A DNA stretch of 13,322 bases from an uncultured Bartonella sp. Its GTDB lineage: Bacteria > Pseudomonadota > Alphaproteobacteria > Rhizobiales > Rhizobiaceae. Below the pieces are notes generated by a model. The model worked only from the letters and a program-made list of their open reading frames with translations, was not told the origin of the DNA and made no database searches. Of this stretch, positions 1 to 6,600 are shown piece after piece; the first letter of the stretch is position 1; each line of letters opens with the position of its first letter. The position numbers and the translations under genes are program-made. The stretch covers positions 1 to 13,322 of the forward strand of contig CALTWN010000027.1 in NCBI GenBank assembly GCA_943913205.1, written 5' to 3'.

Positions 1-52
1 TGAAGGCGGTCGTACTGTTGGTGCAGGCATTGTTGCTAAAATAGTAGAATAA
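1..52 (+). CDS. tuf: Elongation factor Tu, C-terminal end (partial)
   Basis: Only the last 16 codons are in the window; they read EGGRTVGAGIVAKIVE and end at TAA 50-52. This is the characteristic C-terminus of EF-Tu, the GTPase that carries aminoacyl-tRNA to the ribosome, and belongs to its third beta-barrel domain. The rest of the gene lies upstream. Its position directly before tRNA-Trp and secE matches the usual alphaproteobacterial arrangement. The tail is short but very distinctive, so the call is firm even though no GTPase motif is visible here. Confidence 0.93.
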   Translation, partial: EGGRTVGAGIVAKIVE

Positions 53-57
53 TAAAC

Positions 58-83
58 TAGTCCTAAAACTAATTTTAGGACTA
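58..83 (+). other. Perfect 11-bp hairpin between tuf and tRNA-Trp
   Basis: Bases 58-68 pair perfectly with 73-83 around a four-base loop (CTAA, 69-72). The stem starts 5 bases after the tuf stop and ends 5 bases before the tRNA. No T-run follows it, so it is not a normal intrinsic terminator on the plus strand, although the 3' arm itself opens with TTTT. It could be a partial terminator, a 3'-end stabiliser of the tuf message, or a structure that helps processing of the tRNA 5' end. The structure is seen; its role is inferred. Confidence 0.5.
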
Positions 84-88
84 AAAAT

Positions 89-164
<76 letters not shown>

Positions 165-181
165 AATATTAATTTTATAAG

Positions 182-201
182 ATAACGAAGGTTATATAAC
201 C
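182..201 (+). promoter_or_regulatory. Overlapping hairpins around the secE ribosome binding site
   Basis: The putative Shine-Dalgarno of secE (GAAGG, 187-191) is 11 bases from the ATG at 203, longer than usual. The gap is filled by a perfect 12-base palindrome GGTTATATAACC (190-201). A second hairpin, ATAAC (182-186) with GTTAT (191-195), would place GAAG in its loop. The two cannot form together. The first could shorten the effective distance to the start codon; the second would display or hide the ribosome binding site. The pairing is seen; regulation is conjecture. Confidence 0.35.
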
Positions 202-202
202 A

Positions 203-415
203 ATGGCAGCAAAATTTAACCCTGTAGATTTTTTAAAGGAAGTAGTTGTTGAGGCAAAAAAAATTGTGTGGCCAACTAGAAAAGAGGCAATAGCTTCTAC
301 CATCTCAGTTTGTATAATGGTTTTTTTCTGTTCAATAGTTTTGCTTTTTATAGATAAGATTGTTGAATCTGGTATTTGGTTTATTGTTAGTTTGTTTGAA
401 AAGATGCTAGGTTAG
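203..415 (+). CDS. secE: Preprotein translocase subunit SecE
   Basis: A 70-residue protein. SecE clamps the SecY channel in the inner membrane and is essential for Sec-dependent export. The N-terminal amphipathic part contains the family signature around FLKEVVVEAKKIVWPTRKEA (residues 10-29), followed by a single membrane span at about residues 32-52 and a short C-terminal helix. This is the short one-span form found in most bacteria, not the three-span form of E. coli (127 residues). The GAAGG ribosome site is 11 bases upstream. A 5-bp hairpin (407-411/417-421) straddles the stop codon. It is placed between tRNA-Trp and nusG, as in other alphaproteobacteria. Confidence 0.95.
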   Translation: MAAKFNPVDFLKEVVVEAKKIVWPTRKEAIASTISVCIMVFFCSIVLLFIDKIVESGIWFIVSLFEKMLG

Positions 416-436
416 GCCTAGAAAAGGATATTTATT

Positions 437-970
437 GTGACTATGAAGTGGTATATAGTTCAAGCCTATTCAAATTTTGAAAAAAAGGTGGCTGAAGCTA
501 TTGAAAGAGAAGCTCAACGTAAGGGGCTGTTTCATCATTTTGATCAAATTTTAATTCCTTCGGAAAAAATTGTTGAGATTCGCCGAGGACAAAAAGTAAA
601 TTCTGAGAGAAAATTTTTTCCAGGCTATGTTCTTGTTCGCGTAGAACTAACAGATGAAGTTTTCCACTTAATAAAAAATACACAAAAGGTGAATGGGTTT
701 TTAGGGTCTTCAGCAAAACCATTGCCAGTTCCGGATAGTGAAGTAGCATCTATTATAGAAAAAGTAGAAAAAGGGTTTTCTAAACCAAAATCTACCATAG
801 TGTATGAAGTGGGAGAGCACGTACGAGTTGTAGATGGTCCTTTTGTAAATTTCAATGGAATTGTACAAGAGGTTGAGGAAGAGCGTTCGCGGCTAAAGGT
901 AGAGGTTTCTATTTTTGGTCGTTCAACACCTGTAGATTTAGACTATGTGCAGGTTGAGAAAATACAATAG
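437..970 (+). CDS. nusG: Transcription termination/antitermination protein NusG
   Basis: A 177-residue protein close to the E. coli length (181). NusG binds the RNA polymerase clamp through its N-terminal NGN domain, suppresses pausing, and links polymerase to Rho or to ribosomal protein S10 through its C-terminal KOW domain. The NGN domain begins at WYIVQAYSNFEKKVAEAI (residues 5-22) and includes FFPGYVLVRVEL (60-71). The KOW domain is at about 125-177, with the turn VRVVDGPFVNFNGIVQEV. I chose the GTG at 437 because AGGA (425-428) lies 8 bases before it. The ATG at 443 would give a protein two residues shorter with a 14-base gap. It follows secE by 21 bases and is probably cotranscribed. 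Confidence 0.96.
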   Translation: MTMKWYIVQAYSNFEKKVAEAIEREAQRKGLFHHFDQILIPSEKIVEIRRGQKVNSERKFFPGYVLVRVELTDEVFHLIKNTQKVNGFLGSSAKPLPVPDSEVASIIEKVEKGFSKPKSTIVYEVGEHVRVVDGPFVNFNGIVQEVEEERSRLKVEVSIFGRSTPVDLDYVQVEKIQ

Positions 971-991
971 CAAAAAAATATATAAAAGCCC

Positions 992-1020
992 TTGTGCTTA
1001 TAGAGGTTTTATATTAAGAT
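992..1020 (+). promoter_or_regulatory. Weak candidate promoter before rplK
   Basis: TTGTGC (992-997) and TAAGAT (1015-1020) are 17 bases apart and each match four of six bases of the sigma-70 consensus. E. coli has a promoter in the same nusG-rplK gap. In DNA this rich in A and T such matches arise easily by chance, so this is only a suggestion. Confidence 0.2.
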
Positions 1021-1030
1021 ATCCTTACCT

Positions 1031-1080
1031 TGGTGGAAGAATGCTAATTTTAGCCAAATTAATTGTTCGTACCGCCTTTG
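1031..1080 (+). promoter_or_regulatory. Candidate L1-binding leader of rplK-rplA (rRNA mimic)
   Basis: GGTGG (1032-1036) can pair with CCGCC (1072-1076), with one G-U pair. The bases just beyond resemble the L1 site of 23S rRNA as I recall it: GGTGGGAGG on the 5' strand and TACCACCCTTTAA on the 3' strand in E. coli, against GGTGGAAGA (1032-1040) and TACCGCCTTTGAA (1070-1082) here. A small inner hairpin GCTA/TAGC lies at 1043-1046/1051-1054. L1 represses its own operon by binding such a mimic in other bacteria. The likeness is seen; L1 binding is inferred. The apparent reading frame at 945-1127 overlaps nusG and looks non-coding. Confidence 0.5.
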
Positions 1081-1144
1081 AAGCTGCTGGTATTTGTTTG
1101 TTGCCGGTTATTTTTAATTTTATGTAATATATGAGGCAGTTATT

Positions 1145-1573
1145 ATGGCTAAAAAAATTGCAGGGCAGCTGAAGCTACAAGTGCCAGCTGGGGCTGCTAC
1201 CCCATCTCCTCCAATAGGTCCGGCCTTAGGACAACGTGGTATAAACATTATGGAGTTTTGTAAATCGTTTAATGCGGCAACGCAAGATATGGAAAAAAGT
1301 TCTCCTGTTCCTGTTCTGATAACTTATTATCAAGACAAATCATTTACTTTTGTTATGAAAACCCCGCCGGTTTCTTATTTTTTAAAAAAAGAAATGGGGT
1401 TGAAATCTGGTTCAAAAGAGCCGGGTAAAGTTTCTGTCGGTAAAATAACGCGTGATAAAATTCGTATTATTGCTGAGGCGAAGATGCGTGATTTGAACGC
1501 AAATAATATAGAGGCTGCTTGTCGTATTATTGAAGGTTCAGCCCGTTCATTGGGTTTAGAGGTAGTGGAATAA
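1145..1573 (+). CDS. rplK: 50S ribosomal protein L11
   Basis: A 142-residue protein, the normal family length. L11 binds the GTPase-associated region of 23S rRNA at the base of the L7/L12 stalk and takes part in factor binding and the stringent response. The N-terminal domain carries the conserved proline-rich stretch around ATPSPPIGPALGQRGINIME (residues 18-37). The RNA-binding C-terminal domain follows from about residue 72 (PPVSYFLKK onwards) to the end (IEGSARSLGLEVVE). GAGG (1133-1136) lies 8 bases before the ATG. It starts the rplK-rplA pair behind a candidate L1-responsive leader and is followed by rplA after only 4 bases, suggesting translational coupling. Confidence 0.97.
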   Translation: MAKKIAGQLKLQVPAGAATPSPPIGPALGQRGINIMEFCKSFNAATQDMEKSSPVPVLITYYQDKSFTFVMKTPPVSYFLKKEMGLKSGSKEPGKVSVGKITRDKIRIIAEAKMRDLNANNIEAACRIIEGSARSLGLEVVE

Positions 1574-1577
1574 TATT

Positions 1578-2273
1578 ATGGTAAGGCTAGCAAAGAGAAT
1601 AAAAAAGAATCATCGGGGAATTGATAAAGATAGGCTTTATGTTTTATCTGAAGCTGTTCAGCTGGTTAAAGAAAGAGCTACGGCAAAATTCGATGAAACT
1701 ATTGAGGTTGCTTTAAATCTTGGTGTGGATCCACGCCATGCAGACCAAATGGTTAGAGGTGTTGTTTCTTTACCAAATGGCACTGGACGTAATGTTAGGG
1801 TTGCTGTTTTTGCGCGTGGCGACAAAGCTGAAGAGGCAAAAGCTGCTGGCGCAGATATTGTTGGCGCTGAAGATTTAGTTGAAGCTATTAATGGTGGAAC
1901 TATCAATTTTGATCGCTGTATAGCAACCCCAGATATGATGCCGTTAGTCGGTCGTTTAGGTAAGGTGCTTGGCCCAAGAAATTTAATGCCTAATCCAAAA
2001 GTTGGTACAGTTACTGTCGATGTTGCAGAAGCGGTTAAAGCTTCAAAGGGCGGTGCTGTTGAATTTAAAGTAGAAAAAGCAGGTATTGTGCATGCGGGTA
2101 TTGGAAAAGCTTCATTTGATATAGCTAAACTAGAAGAGAACATTAAAGCTTTTGTCGCCGCTGTTGTTAAGGCAAGGCCGGCTGGTGTAAAAGGCGAATA
2201 TTTAAAGCGCGTTGCTATATCCTCTACTATGGGGGTTGGCGTTAAGGTTGATGTTTCACTTTTGCGTGCGTAA
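1578..2273 (+). CDS. rplA: 50S ribosomal protein L1
   Basis: A 231-residue protein of normal length. L1 forms the mobile L1 stalk of the large subunit, helps deacylated tRNA leave the E site, and in many bacteria represses its own operon. Conserved blocks include NLGVDPRHADQMVRGVVSLP (residues 47-66), the central domain II with CIATPDMMPLVGRLGKVLGP (about 114-133) and NPKVGTVT, and the C-terminal return to domain I with VKGEYLKRVAISSTMGVGVKVD. It begins 4 bases after rplK, with only a weak ribosome site (TGGA) inside the end of rplK, so it is probably translated by coupled ribosomes. This would let L1 binding ahead of rplK control both proteins. Confidence 0.97.
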   Translation: MVRLAKRIKKNHRGIDKDRLYVLSEAVQLVKERATAKFDETIEVALNLGVDPRHADQMVRGVVSLPNGTGRNVRVAVFARGDKAEEAKAAGADIVGAEDLVEAINGGTINFDRCIATPDMMPLVGRLGKVLGPRNLMPNPKVGTVTVDVAEAVKASKGGAVEFKVEKAGIVHAGIGKASFDIAKLEENIKAFVAAVVKARPAGVKGEYLKRVAISSTMGVGVKVDVSLLRA

Positions 2274-2288
2274 AGGGGGATTTAAAAG

Positions 2289-2323
2289 TTTTAAGCTGCG
2301 GCTTAAAAATGCCAGTTCTGGCA
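2289..2323 (+). other. Two tandem hairpins just after rplA
   Basis: The first hairpin pairs TTTTAAGC (2289-2296) with GCTTAAAA (2301-2308) perfectly around a TGCG loop, 8 bp. The second pairs TGCCAG (2310-2315) with CTGGCA (2318-2323) around TT, or 5 bp around a four-base loop. Neither is followed by a T-run, so they are not clear terminators. They stand immediately before the L10 leader stem and may form its outer arms or a processing site between the L11-L1 and L10-L7/L12 parts of the transcript. Confidence 0.5.
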
Positions 2324-2327
2324 CCAT

Positions 2328-2384
2328 CTGTCCAAGATTATAGGGAGCTTTTTGCTTTAATCTTACAACCCTATATGAGACGGG
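2328..2384 (+). ncRNA. L10 leader: RNA target for the L10/L7-L12 complex
   Basis: An outer stem CTGTC (2328-2332) pairs with GACGG (2379-2383), and an inner stem TATAGGG (2339-2345) pairs perfectly with CCCTATA (2369-2375). Between them lies an asymmetric internal loop, CAAGAT (2333-2338) against TGA (2376-2378), with the layout of the kink-turn in L10 leaders. The apical loop carries the conserved-looking GCTTTAATCTTAC (2354-2366). This matches what I remember of alphaproteobacterial L10 leaders (CCAAGATT ... CTTAATC ... GAGACGG). L10 bound to L7/L12 recognises this element, which mimics its 23S rRNA site, and represses rplJ-rplL. Confidence 0.8.
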
Positions 2385-2393
2385 TAAATAGTT

Positions 2394-2464
2394 ACATGTA
2401 AGCATGTTGTATTTGCCTGTATCTACTTTTGCTTTGTATTAAGTAGAGGGCAGTATTTACATGT
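2394..2464 (+). other. Long stem-loop between the L10 leader and the rplJ terminator
   Basis: ACATGTAA (2394-2401) pairs with TTACATGT (2457-2464); TGCC (2414-2417) pairs with GGCA (2449-2452); and TCTACTT (2422-2428) pairs perfectly with AAGTAGA (2441-2447) around a 12-base loop. The outer 3' arm overlaps the first two bases of the terminator-like hairpin at 2463. GTTGTATT (2406-2413), in the internal loop, is also an exact 8-base complement of AATACAAC (2484-2491), the 3' arm of that terminator. This region can therefore fold in competing ways. The pairings are seen; a switching role is inferred. Confidence 0.45.
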
Positions 2465-2498
2465 TGTTTTTATCATATTTGATAATACAACCTTTTTT
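2463..2498 (+). terminator. Intrinsic-terminator-like hairpin in the rplJ leader (candidate attenuator)
   Basis: GTTGT (2463-2467) pairs with ACAAC (2487-2491), and TTATC (2470-2474) pairs with GATAA (2481-2485), with a 2x1 internal loop and a six-base apical loop. Six T's follow at 2493-2498 after one C. The stem is weak in GC but has the correct shape. It lies between the L10-binding element and the rplJ start, where it would work as an attenuator rather than an end-of-operon terminator. Confidence 0.5.
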
Positions 2499-2512
2499 AA
2501 ACCATAATATAT

Positions 2513-2525
2513 GGAGAAAAAATTG
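2513..2525 (+). promoter_or_regulatory. Ribosome binding site that favours a TTG start for rplJ
   Basis: GGAG (2513-2516) stands 6 bases before TTG (2523-2525). The upstream ATG at 2511 overlaps this GGAG and has no Shine-Dalgarno of its own (it is preceded by AAACCATAATAT). The protein from TTG starts MNRAEKSQ, matching the usual alphaproteobacterial L10 start of the MDRAEK type. Confidence 0.65.
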
Positions 2526-3029
2526 AATAGAGCGGAAAAAAGCCAGTTTGTAGAATGGCTGAATCAGGTTTTTAAAGAATCTGGTTCGGTTGTTGTTGCG
2601 CACTATTCTGGGCTTACCGTGGCGCAATTGAGTGTTTTACGCTTAAAAATGCGTGATGCGGGAGGCGCAGTAAAGGTAGCTAAAAATCGTTTAGCTAAAA
2701 TAGCTCTTGAAAATACTGAGTCGTCGGCATTAAGTGATTTATTTGTTGGTCAAACAATAATAGCTTATGCGTCAGATCCTATAGCTGCACCTAAAATTGC
2801 AGTAGAGTTCGCGAAGGATAATGCAAATTTAGTTATTCTTGGCGGTGCTATGGGGTCAACGAATCTTAGTGCAGATAGAGTTAAAGATTTAGCCTCGTTG
2901 CCATCTCTTGATGAGCTTCGTGCGAAAATAGTCGGTGTTATTTCTACGCCCGCTACTCGAATTGCACAAGTTGTTAATGCACCTGCTTCTCAATTAGCAA
3001 GGGTATTTAACGCTTATGCGCAGCAATAA
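2523..3029 (+). CDS. rplJ: 50S ribosomal protein L10
   Basis: 168 residues from the TTG at 2523 (172 if the ATG at 2511 is used); E. coli L10 has 165. L10 anchors L7/L12 dimers to the ribosome at the stalk base. The N-terminal RNA-binding globular domain includes the conserved FKESGSVVVAHYSGLTVAQ and LRLKMRDAGGAVKVAKNRLAK. The C-terminal long helix (from about SLDELRAKIVGVISTPATRIAQVVNAPASQLARVFNAYA) carries the L7/L12 dimer-binding sites. I chose TTG because GGAG lies 6 bases before it and the resulting N-terminus matches relatives. It is followed by rplL after 45 bases and is preceded by an L10 leader with an apparent attenuator, so autogenous control is likely. Confidence 0.95.
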   Translation: MNRAEKSQFVEWLNQVFKESGSVVVAHYSGLTVAQLSVLRLKMRDAGGAVKVAKNRLAKIALENTESSALSDLFVGQTIIAYASDPIAAPKIAVEFAKDNANLVILGGAMGSTNLSADRVKDLASLPSLDELRAKIVGVISTPATRIAQVVNAPASQLARVFNAYAQQ

Positions 3030-3074
3030 TCGTGAACACATGTTTAATTTGTAATTTATTTTAAGGATAAGAAA

Positions 3075-3443
3075 ATGGCTGATATAGCAAAAATTGTAGA
3101 AGAACTATCTAGTTTAACAGTATTAGAAGCGGCGGAGCTTTCAAAGGCTTTGGAAGAAAAATGGGGAGTTTCTGCTGCGGCGCCTGTGGCCGTAGCTGCT
3201 GCTGCTGGGGCTGCTGCACCAGTTGAAGAAAAAACTGAATTTGATGTTATCCTTTTGGATGGTGGCGCACAAAAAATTAATGTTATTAAAGAAGTACGTG
3301 GAATTACAGGATTGGGGCTAAAAGAAGCTAAAGATTTAGTTGAAAGCGCACCAAAGGCAGTTAAAGAAGCTGTTTCTAAAGATGAAGCTGAAAAACTTAA
3401 AGCTCAGCTTGAAGCAGCGGGCGCTAAAGTAGAACTTAAATAG
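3075..3443 (+). CDS. rplL: 50S ribosomal protein L7/L12
   Basis: A 122-residue acidic protein of normal length. Several dimers attach to the C-terminal helix of L10 and recruit the translational GTPases EF-Tu, EF-G, IF2 and RF3. The N-terminal dimerisation domain is at about residues 1-32. An alanine-rich flexible hinge follows (about 33-52, SAAAPVAVAAAAGAAAPVEE). The globular C-terminal domain has the factor-binding motif ITGLGLKEAKDLVE (77-90). AAGGA (3063-3067) is 7 bases before the ATG, a better ribosome site than that of rplJ, which fits the higher copy number of L7/L12. The coding sequence is richer in GC than its surroundings. Confidence 0.97.
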   Translation: MADIAKIVEELSSLTVLEAAELSKALEEKWGVSAAAPVAVAAAAGAAAPVEEKTEFDVILLDGGAQKINVIKEVRGITGLGLKEAKDLVESAPKAVKEAVSKDEAEKLKAQLEAAGAKVELK

Positions 3444-3476
3444 TTTTATTGTATAAAATTAAAATGGGAAATCTAT

Positions 3477-3494
3477 AATGGTTTACCATTTTTT
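3477..3494 (+). terminator. Weak terminator-like hairpin after rplL
   Basis: AATGG (3477-3481) pairs with CCATT (3486-3490) around TTTA, and the arm runs into TTTT (3491-3494). The stem is only 5 bp (6 bp with a two-base loop) and AT-rich, so termination would be partial at best. It lies 34 bases after the rplL stop. A partial terminator between rplL and rpoB is known in E. coli, where it lowers polymerase expression relative to ribosomal protein; this could be its counterpart. Confidence 0.35.
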
Positions 3495-3539
3495 CTGTTT
3501 ATTTAGAAAAATAGATTATTTTTTTAAATTTAAGGCTTA

Positions 3540-3585
3540 AAAAACTGATGCTTAATTTAGGTAATTTAATTTGGTGTCAGTTTTT
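3540..3585 (+). other. Second hairpin in the rplL-rpoB gap
   Basis: AAAAACTGA (3540-3548) pairs perfectly with TCAGTTTTT (3577-3585), 9 bp with a 28-base AT-rich loop. Because the 3' arm ends in five T's, it has some likeness to a terminator, but the large loop and low GC make this weak. It could be an attenuator or a ribonuclease III-type processing stem between rplL and rpoB. Confidence 0.35.
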
Positions 3586-3601
3586 ATCATAAGTTAATTT
3601 T

Positions 3602-3627
3602 GTTGTTAGTATTTATACTCTATCAAC
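3602..3627 (+). other. Hairpin upstream of the rpoB ribosome site
   Basis: AGTAT (3608-3612) pairs with ATACT (3615-3619) around TT, and GTTG (3602-3605) pairs with CAAC (3624-3627), forming one arm with a 2x4 internal loop, 27 bases before the rpoB ATG. A TATACT sequence that looks like a -10 element (3614-3619) lies within it, but I see no convincing -35 element. Either reading is possible. Confidence 0.3.
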
Positions 3628-3653
3628 GCTTAAATATTAATTAAGAGGTAGGA

Positions 3654-6600
3654 ATGGCTAGAAGCCTATCATTTAGTGGTCGAAGACGTGTTCGTAAAGT
3701 TTTTGGTAAAATACCAGAAGTTATAAAAATTCCTAATTTAATTGAAGTTCAAAAAGCATCTTATGATAGATTTTTGCTATTGAACGAAAATAAAGATGAA
3801 AGAGAAAATATTGGGCTTCAATCTGCCTTAAGTTCTATTTTTCCAATCGAAAATTTTGCAGGAACGGCAAAATTAGAATTTGTAAGCTATGATTTTGATC
3901 CTCCAAAATATGATGTAGAGGAGTGTAGGCAGCGTGATTTAACTTATGCTGCGCCTTTAAAAGTTACCTTGCGTCTTATTGTTTTTGAGGTTGATGAAGA
4001 TCTTAAAACAAGTATTGTTAAAGATATTAAGGAACAGGAAGTATATTTAGGTGATATTCCTTTAATGACAGAAAAGGGTACTTTTGTTGTTAATGGCGCC
4101 GAGCGTGTTATTGTTTCTCAAATGCACCGTTCTCCTGGTGTGTTCTTTGATCATGATAAGGGTAAAAGCCATGCTTCTGGTAAGCTTCTTTTTGCTGCAC
4201 GTATTATACCTTATCGTGGGTCTTGGTTAGATGTTGAGTTTGATCCAAAAGATGTTGTTTATGCTCGTATTGATAGATCACGTAAAATTCCCGTAACTAC
4301 ACTTCTTAGAGCATTGGGTTTAGAATCTGAGGAAATATTTTCGATATTTTATGATAATATTGAACTTAGTTTTGATGGTACGCAATGGATAATGCCATAC
4401 TCAGCTGATTTGTTTAAAGGGGAGACGCTTTCTTTTGATTTAGTCGATGCTAAGAATGGCAAAGTTGTCGCAGAAGCAGGTAGCAAATTAACTACTAGAT
4501 CTTCTAAGAAATTACTGGATGGTGGTTTAGAAAATATAGTTGCTCCTTTAGATTACATTTATGGTGCATATGTATCAGAAGATATTGTTAATTTTGAAAC
4601 TGGCGAAATTTATCTTGAGGCAGGTGATGAATTAAACGACAAAATATTAAAAGAATTAAGTGAAGTTGGTGTCAACAATTTAAAAATTTTAGATATAGAT
4701 CATGTTAATGTTGGTGCTTACATTCGTAATACACTGGTATTAGATAAGAATTCTACATATCAAGAAGCTTTATTTGATATATATAGGGTGTTGCGTCCTG
4801 GTGATCCACCAACTATAGAAACAGCAGAATCCTTATTTAACTCTTTATTTTTTGACGCTGATCGTTATGATCTTTCTGCGGTTGGTCGTGTTAAAATAAA
4901 TATGCGTTTGGGGTTAGATGTTGCTGATGATGTTGGTGTTCTACGTAAAGAAGATATTATAGCTGTTGTTAAAACTCTAGTTAACCTTCGCGATGGACAT
5001 GGAGTAATAGACGATATTGATAATTTAGGTAATCGTCGCGTTCGTTCTGTTGGTGAATTGCTAGAACAGCAATATCGTGTTGGTTTAATGCGTATGGCTC
5101 GTGCTGTTAAAGAACGGATGTCTTCTTTAGAAGTTGAGTCTGTAATGCCTCAAGATCTTATAAATGCTAAGCCTTCTGCTGCATCTATACGTGAATTTTT
5201 TGGTTCTTCTCAATTATCTCAATTTATGGATCAAACAAACCCTTTATCAGAAATAACTCACAAAAGAAGAATTTCTGCTTTAGGACCGGGTGGATTAACT
5301 AGAGAGCGTGCAGGTTTTGAAGTGCGAGATGTTCACCCAACGCATTATGGTAGAATTTGTCCTATTGAAACGCCTGAAGGTCCTAATATCGGTTTGATAA
5401 ACTCTTTAGCTACATTTGCTAGGGTTAATAAATATGGTTTTATTGAAAGTCCGTATCGTAAGATAATTAACGGAAAAGTTGCAGATGAGGTTGTATATCT
5501 TTCAGCTATGGAAGAAGCAGGTTATTATATAGCTCAGGCTAATGCTAATATAAATCCTGATGGTACCTTTGTTGACGCATTTGTTATTTGCCGTCACGAA
5601 GGAGAGGTTCTTATGGTACCTCGTGAAAACATTAACTTGATGGATGTTACGCCAAAGCAGGTTGTTTCTGTAGCTGCGGCTCTTATACCATTTTTAGAAA
5701 ATGATGATGCGAATAGAGCCTTAATGGGATCCAACATGCAGCGTCAGGCCGTTCCACTATTAAAAGCGCAAGCGCCGTTTGTTGGAACTGGAATGGAATC
5801 TGTTGTTGCAAAAGATTCAGGTTCAGCTATTGTTGCTAAACGAGATGGTATAGTTGATCTTGTGGATGCTAATAGAATAGTTATCAGAACAACAGAAGAA
5901 GTTGACCTTGCTAGCTCTGGTGTTGATATTTATAGATTGCAGAAATTTCAACGTTCTAATCAATCTACTTGCATAAATCAAAAACCTATTGTTCGTGTTG
6001 GTGATATTATAGAAAAAGGTGATATTATCGCCGATGGTCCGTCTACAGATTTGGGCGATTTAGCATTAGGTAGAAATGTCTTGGTGGCATTTATGCCCTG
6101 GAACGGATATAATTTTGAAGATTCTATTTTGCTTTCTGAAAAAATTGTAGCGGATGATGTTTTTACTTCTATTCATATTGAAGAATTTGAAGTTGTTGCC
6201 CGCGATACTAAATTAGGTGCTGAAGATATTACTAGAGATATACCTAATATTTCAGATGAAGCTTTACGCAATTTAGATGAAACAGGTATAATACACGTTG
6301 GGGCCGAGGTGAAACCTGGCGATATTTTAGTTGGTAAAATAACTCCTAAGGGCGAAAGTCCTATGACTCCTGAGGAAAAATTGTTACGTGCTATTTTTGG
6401 TGAAAAAGCATCAGATGTACGTGATACATCTATGCGCATGCCTCCAGGAAATTTTGGTACTGTGGTTGAAGTTCGCGTGTTTAACCGACACGGTATAGAT
6501 AAGGATGAACGCGCTTTATCTATTGAGCGTCAAGAAATCGAAAGCTTAACTAATGATCGTAATGACGAAAAGATGATTTTTGAGCGAAACATCTATACTC

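Noticed and set aside
407..421. Hairpin CTAGG/CCTAG across the secE stop codon
   Set aside because: Only 5 bp, inside coding sequence on one side, with no T-run or other sign of function.
945..1127. 60-codon open frame overlapping the nusG end and the rplK leader
   Set aside because: It starts inside nusG with no ribosome site, its product has no recognisable features, and it covers the candidate L1 leader structure. It is most likely a chance frame.
1658..2143. 161-codon minus-strand frame opposite rplA
   Set aside because: It is an antisense shadow of a clear ribosomal protein gene; its serine/proline/threonine-rich product is what the reverse of alanine- and lysine-rich coding gives.
2289..2308. 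Terminator after rplA
   Set aside because: The 8-bp hairpin is perfect but is followed by AATGCC, not a T-run, so intrinsic termination is unlikely.
3614..3619. TATACT as a promoter -10 element for rpoB
   Set aside because: No -35-like hexamer lies at 16-18 bases upstream, and the hexamer is part of a hairpin; chance matches are common in such AT-rich DNA.
5202..5282. Possible rifampicin-resistance substitution in RpoB
   Set aside because: The residues equivalent to E. coli D516, H526 and S531 are all the sensitive type; the T528 in place of Asn518 is not enough to claim resistance.
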